Source: Candidatus Enterococcus ferrettii (GTDB lineage Bacteria; Bacillota; Bacilli; Lactobacillales; Enterococcaceae). From it: 7,520 bases of DNA. The stretch spans positions 1 through 7,520 of the forward strand of contig NZ_JAFREL010000095.1 of the NCBI RefSeq assembly GCF_017377655.1, read 5' to 3'. This document shows positions 5,326 to 7,520 of this stretch, in pieces. The notes below the pieces were generated by a model. It was not told the origin of the DNA, made no database searches, and worked only from the letters and a program-made list of their open reading frames with translations. Numbering within the stretch: position 1 is the stretch's first letter; every line of letters starts with the position of its first letter. The position numbers and the translations under genes are program-made.

Positions 5326-5392
5326 ATATGAATTTGAAAAACTTGCATTTAGGGATTGTTGCATTCTTAGTCTTTGCACATTAGAGTATCCC

Positions 5393-5455
5393 CTATTGTG
5401 TTTTTTGGAGGTTTCAGAAAAGTCTGATATAATAAGATTTATTAAAACACAATAG
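5393..5455 (+). promoter_or_regulatory. Recombinase promoter inside a 12-bp inverted repeat
   Basis: The -10 box TATAAT (5428-5433) has a TGA extension. The -35 candidate is TTGGAG (5405-5410), 17 bp upstream. The whole promoter lies between perfect 12-bp inverted arms CTATTGTGTTTT (5393-5404) and AAAACACAATAG (5444-5455). A smaller inverted pair, TCAGA and TCTGA (5414-5427), lies between the -35 and -10 boxes. Small serine recombinases often bind inverted half-sites next to their own gene, both to recombine and to repress themselves, so this may be a res-like site or operator. Confidence 0.65.
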
Positions 5456-5481
5456 AGTTGCTCAAAATAGGAGGTTTTTTC

Positions 5482-6105
5482 ATGGCTCGAATTGGGTATG
5501 CCAGGGTCAGCAGCAGTGATCAAAATTTGGATCGTCAATTAGAAGCCCTCACCCACTGCTCCAAAATTTTCACGGACAAACAAAGTGGCAAAGATACCAA
5601 TCGACCAGGGTTGCAAAACTTACTTGAGTTTATTCGTGAAGGTGATATTGTCGTGATCACCGAACTGAAACGGCTTGGTCGAAACAATAAAGAACTTACA
5701 CAAGTCATGAATGATATTCAACTAAAGGATGCAACCATTGAGGTTTTAAACTTGCCTACTCTGAATGGCATTGAAAACGAAAATTTGCGGCGGCTGCTTA
5801 ATAACATGATTATTGAACTGTACAAGTACCAGGCACAAGAAGAAAGAGAGTATATCCTGAAAACTCAGGCTGAAGGAATTGCCCTGGCAAAGAAAAAAGG
5901 TAAGTTTAAGGGACGGAAACCTTTATTTTCTGAGGTGGACGACCGTTTAGCGCATGCGTTCGATTTGTATCGATCAGGCAAGACCGATAAAGAAGTCCAG
6001 GTGATTACCGGCATTAATCGTGAAACCTTTAGGAGATACCGGAAAAAGCATGGAATTACCCGCCCTATTCCACTTATTGAAAAGCCAGAGGATCACTCGA
6101 CATGA
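5482..6105 (+). CDS. Small serine recombinase (resolvase/invertase family)
   Basis: A 207-aa protein of the resolvase/DNA invertase family, which cuts and rejoins DNA at paired sites through a 5'-phosphoserine link. The catalytic domain is residues 1-130, with the nucleophile S10 in GYARVSSSDQNLDRQ and the active-site arginines R8, R41 (NRPGL), R64 and R67 (ELKRLGRN). The position that is usually Asp before RLGR is Lys here (K63). The long E helix is around 110-140 (EEREYILKTQAEGIALAKKK), then the linker GKFKGRKP and a C-terminal helix-turn-helix (about 151-190). The length is typical. The start is ATG 5482, with AGGAGG (5469-5474) 7 bp upstream, rather than the earlier TTG 5458. On a plasmid such enzymes usually resolve multimers, though this type can also invert segments. 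It heads a three-gene operon. Confidence 0.93.
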   Translation: MARIGYARVSSSDQNLDRQLEALTHCSKIFTDKQSGKDTNRPGLQNLLEFIREGDIVVITELKRLGRNNKELTQVMNDIQLKDATIEVLNLPTLNGIENENLRRLLNNMIIELYKYQAQEEREYILKTQAEGIALAKKKGKFKGRKPLFSEVDDRLAHAFDLYRSGKTDKEVQVITGINRETFRRYRKKHGITRPIPLIEKPEDHST

Positions 6106-6386
6106 AAGCGAAGGTATTGTTGAATCAATTATCAGCAAATCCTTTCCATGAAAAGTACAAAGGAATTTACTCGCAAGTCGGCAGCACGTTAGTCCCTTTA
6201 ACAACAGCTAAGGTGGATGCTGAAGGTAATCTCATATTCTTTCGACAACATCGTAAGACTCCTATGACCGAAAAGACCCTATTCTCACTGTTGTTGCTGC
6301 ACAAGAATAAACATCTTTATTGCTGGAACAGTAGAAAAATAGCGATCTATGGGTATCGAGTTGAGAATGGTAAGATCATTGTCTAA
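6102..6386 (+). CDS. Hypothetical 94-aa protein, coupled to the recombinase gene
   Basis: The ATG overlaps the recombinase stop (ATGA at 6102-6105), so the two genes are translationally coupled; there is no strong ribosome binding site of its own. The product is basic and without signal peptide, membrane span or cysteine motif. It appears rich in beta strands (DAEGNLIFFRQHR, IAIYGYRVENGKIIV) around a short helix (EKTLFSLLLLHKNKH). I do not recognise the family. Tight coupling suggests a partner or modulator of the recombinase, or simply shared expression. Confidence 0.75.
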   Translation: MKAKVLLNQLSANPFHEKYKGIYSQVGSTLVPLTTAKVDAEGNLIFFRQHRKTPMTEKTLFSLLLLHKNKHLYCWNSRKIAIYGYRVENGKIIV

Positions 6387-6437
6387 AAGTTTTTATTATT
6401 GATCACAGGCGATACTAATAAGCGAAAGGAGAATCCT

Positions 6438-6839
6438 ATGCAAAAGAAATTAATGACGTTGAGGCAGCTTGTCCTGTTTATTGGAATAGGCACCCTGTCC
6501 CTTTTACTTCTTGGGGCTTGTGGGAATGAAAAAGTCCAGATCGGAAATATCTTATCAACTGATCAACAACCTTGGGAAGTATCAACTGATCAGGAAAGTT
6601 ATCAAATGACCTTTTATTCGAATGGACTTGCAGAATTCAAAGACGGAGATATCGAAGGTCAAGCCACCTTTGACATTAATGAGCGACAAACAGAAATGGT
6701 AATCATATTTATGCAAGATAGCCCGAACAGTGTAAATGGAACAATCAAAAACTTGCAGGTAGATAAGGAACATCTGATCACAGGAGAATTTCAGAAAGAA
6801 GATAGCAATCAAACCGTGCCCATAAAGCTTACAAAGTAG
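6438..6839 (+). CDS. Small lipoprotein of unknown function
   Basis: A 133-aa protein starting at ATG 6438, with AAAGGAG (6425-6431) 6 bp upstream; an earlier in-frame TTG/ATG around 6399 has no such site. Residues 1-28 form a lipoprotein signal peptide: basic start MQKKLMTLRQ, hydrophobic core LVLFIGIGTLSLLLL, lipobox L-G-A-C with C28 as the lipidated residue. The mature part (about 105 aa) is acidic and probably beta-rich (QMTFYSNGLAEFKDGDIEGQ, a pattern seen in small secreted domains with repeating strands). It sits 51 bp after the 94-aa gene, so it is likely in the same operon. It should be anchored on the outer face of the membrane. The family is not recognised, and a link to recombination is not obvious. 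Confidence 0.8.
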   Translation: MQKKLMTLRQLVLFIGIGTLSLLLLGACGNEKVQIGNILSTDQQPWEVSTDQESYQMTFYSNGLAEFKDGDIEGQATFDINERQTEMVIIFMQDSPNSVNGTIKNLQVDKEHLITGEFQKEDSNQTVPIKLTK

Positions 6840-6931
6840 TTTTCCTAAACAAAACTGATAGCTAAAATGATCGTATCCAAGCTGCTTTTAGTTCCTTCAG
6901 GTTTCTTTATTGTCTTGAATAGGTCATGGAT
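6840..6931. other. Spacer after the lipoprotein gene
   Basis: No gene. A weak A/T-rich stem (CTAAAA near 6862, TTTTAG near 6886) could slow transcription, but the real stop signal appears to be the strong hairpin at 6975-7012. Confidence 0.3.
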
Positions 6932-6971
6932 GTATAAGTTATACATAAACTAGTTTCGGTATAACTTATAC
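6932..6971. promoter_or_regulatory. Pair of 13-bp near-palindromes, likely protein binding sites
   Basis: GTATAAGTTATAC (6932-6944) and GTATAACTTATAC (6959-6971) are each GTATAA-n-TTATAC and are reverse complements of each other, with centres 27 bp apart. The spacing is close to two and a half helical turns. This pattern fits an operator for a dimeric repressor, or half-sites of a recombination site, at the edge of the iteron region. Confidence 0.55.
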
Positions 6972-6974
6972 CTT

Positions 6975-7016
6975 AAAAGGAGAAAAAGAGAAAAGTCTCT
7001 TTTTCTCCTTTTTGTC
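6975..7016. terminator. Strong rho-independent terminator
   Basis: Perfect 16-bp arms AAAAGGAGAAAAAGAG (6975-6990) and CTCTTTTTCTCCTTTT (6997-7012) with a 6-nt loop and a T run on the plus strand. It probably ends the recombinase operon and shields the iteron region from transcription. Confidence 0.85.
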
Positions 7017-7049
7017 TGTTAGCCTTTACTATTCGATAAATCTTTAGAC

Positions 7050-7520
7050 ATAAATTACTAATACATTACTATTAAAATACTACAAGTAATTTTATAAAAT
7101 TTCTTTCTATTACTAATCAATCGTTATCACATGCTCGGTAACAGTTGCTACTTTCTAGACCAATAATTAATCAATTGTATTTCCTTACAGCTCACACAAG
7201 ATAAATTACTATTACATTACTATTAGTGTTTTAATAAAATTTTATTAGTAATCCTTTTCTATTACTAATACAACACTATTATGTTGGTCATTCTTTTCAG
7301 GAAATTCCACTAGTAACGTCACTTTGAAAGCAGCTAAATTAATGAATCTGGCGTGTATCTCATTTGCGATTTTTATATTATATTGTATTAGAAAACTAAT
7401 CTATTACCACTATATTACTTATAGAATACTTTTCTAATACTATTAGAATTTGCTCTGATGTTCATTTGTAGCTCTTAAACTTGATTATTTCCCAAAGCAA
7501 AATAAAAGACTATAAGTAAT
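7050..7520. repeat. AT-rich iteron-like region, candidate origin or partition site
   Basis: No ORF. The core TACTA starts at 7056, 7067 and 7078 (11-bp steps), then 7111 (three further steps), again at 7207 and 7218 (11-bp step), 7263 and 7438; TAGTA occurs at 7246 and 7311. A unit of about 68 bp at 7050-7117 recurs at 7201-7269: its first 25 bp match in 24 positions, and both copies end in CTATTACTAAT. A looser third version lies at about 7400-7447. The 11-bp phase puts sites on one face of the helix, as for replication or partition proteins. In pAD1-type plasmids, TAGTARRR iterons are known beside repA and repB; the repeats here share the TAGTA core, but mostly not the RRR. The region runs off the window end. 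Confidence 0.65.

Larger units (their letters stand above)
4953..5390. repeat. Cluster of seven GAGTATC/GATACTC motifs
   Basis: GAGTATC occurs on the plus strand at 4999, 5082, 5142, 5200 and 5384, and in the opposite sense (GATACTC) at 4954 and 5155. Three of the plus copies share a longer form, TTCGAGTATCAT (4997, 5080, 5198). Copies 5142 and 5155 form an inverted pair, ATTGAGTATC and GATACTCAAT. A 7-mer is expected by chance about once per 8 kb per strand, so this density is not random. The motif could be a binding site for a recombinase, a partition protein or a regulator. The last copy is just upstream of the recombinase promoter region. Confidence 0.6.

Noticed and set aside
5008..5538. 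Long minus-strand ORF of 176 codons
   Set aside because: It starts inside the recombinase gene, crosses that gene's promoter, and its composition in that part is not protein-like; only the last 66 codons are even doubtful coding sequence.
5974..6204. Minus-strand 76-codon ORF
   Set aside because: Entirely antisense to the recombinase and the 94-aa gene, without a start signal.
6582..6812. Minus-strand 76-codon ORF
   Set aside because: Antisense shadow of the lipoprotein gene.
7050..7270. CRISPR array
   Set aside because: The repeats are short, AT-rich and overlapping, with no uniform repeat-spacer pattern and no cas genes.

Overview
The window looks like part of a low-GC Lactobacillales plasmid, most likely Enterococcus or a close relative such as Lactobacillus. 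The evidence is AT-rich DNA, AGGAGG-type ribosome binding sites, an Fst/par-type type I toxin-antitoxin locus, a small plasmid-type serine recombinase, remnants resembling IS6-family ends, and an AT-rich iteron-like region. No replication initiator gene lies inside the window, so the plasmid assignment is an inference.

Layout. Positions 1-1690 are mostly decayed: three sequences resembling IS6-family terminal repeats, a 97-codon ORF that runs through a strong terminator, a broken minus-strand remnant, a second doubtful ORF with a hairpin inside it, and a 43-codon scrap whose end recalls a ParA-type ATPase. Positions 1714-2030 hold a complete Fst-type par locus: a 35-aa toxin on the minus strand, a convergent ~75-nt antitoxin RNA, a shared bidirectional terminator and two pairs of direct repeats. 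Positions 2120-2482 hold a 33-aa hydrophobic peptide gene behind a T15 tract and a good promoter, followed by a broken lipoprotein gene start.

Positions 2451-4728 are a block bracketed by two 87-bp direct repeats (about 84% identical). Inside is a divergent pair, a LysR-type regulator (minus) and an EamA/DMT-family permease (plus). Both genes are damaged independently: the regulator by a frameshift at about codon 9, the permease by an in-frame TAA at codon 66. Positions 4950-5390 carry no convincing gene but hold seven copies of GAGTATC/GATACTC.

Positions 5393-6839 are the intact operon: a serine recombinase with a 12-bp inverted repeat around its promoter, a translationally coupled 94-aa protein of unknown function, and a small lipoprotein. 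Beyond it are two 13-bp near-palindromes, a very strong terminator, and about 470 bp of AT-rich DNA with TACTA-core repeats, partly at 11-bp spacing, including a duplicated ~68-bp unit. This last part is the best candidate for a replication origin or partition site.

Taken together, the intact parts serve plasmid upkeep: post-segregational killing, site-specific recombination (multimer resolution or inversion) and probable iterons. The metabolic or transport cargo is decaying. The least explained items are the 33-aa peptide unit, the repeats flanking the LysR/EamA pair, whose half-site core also occurs in the recombinase operator, and the GATACTC cluster.
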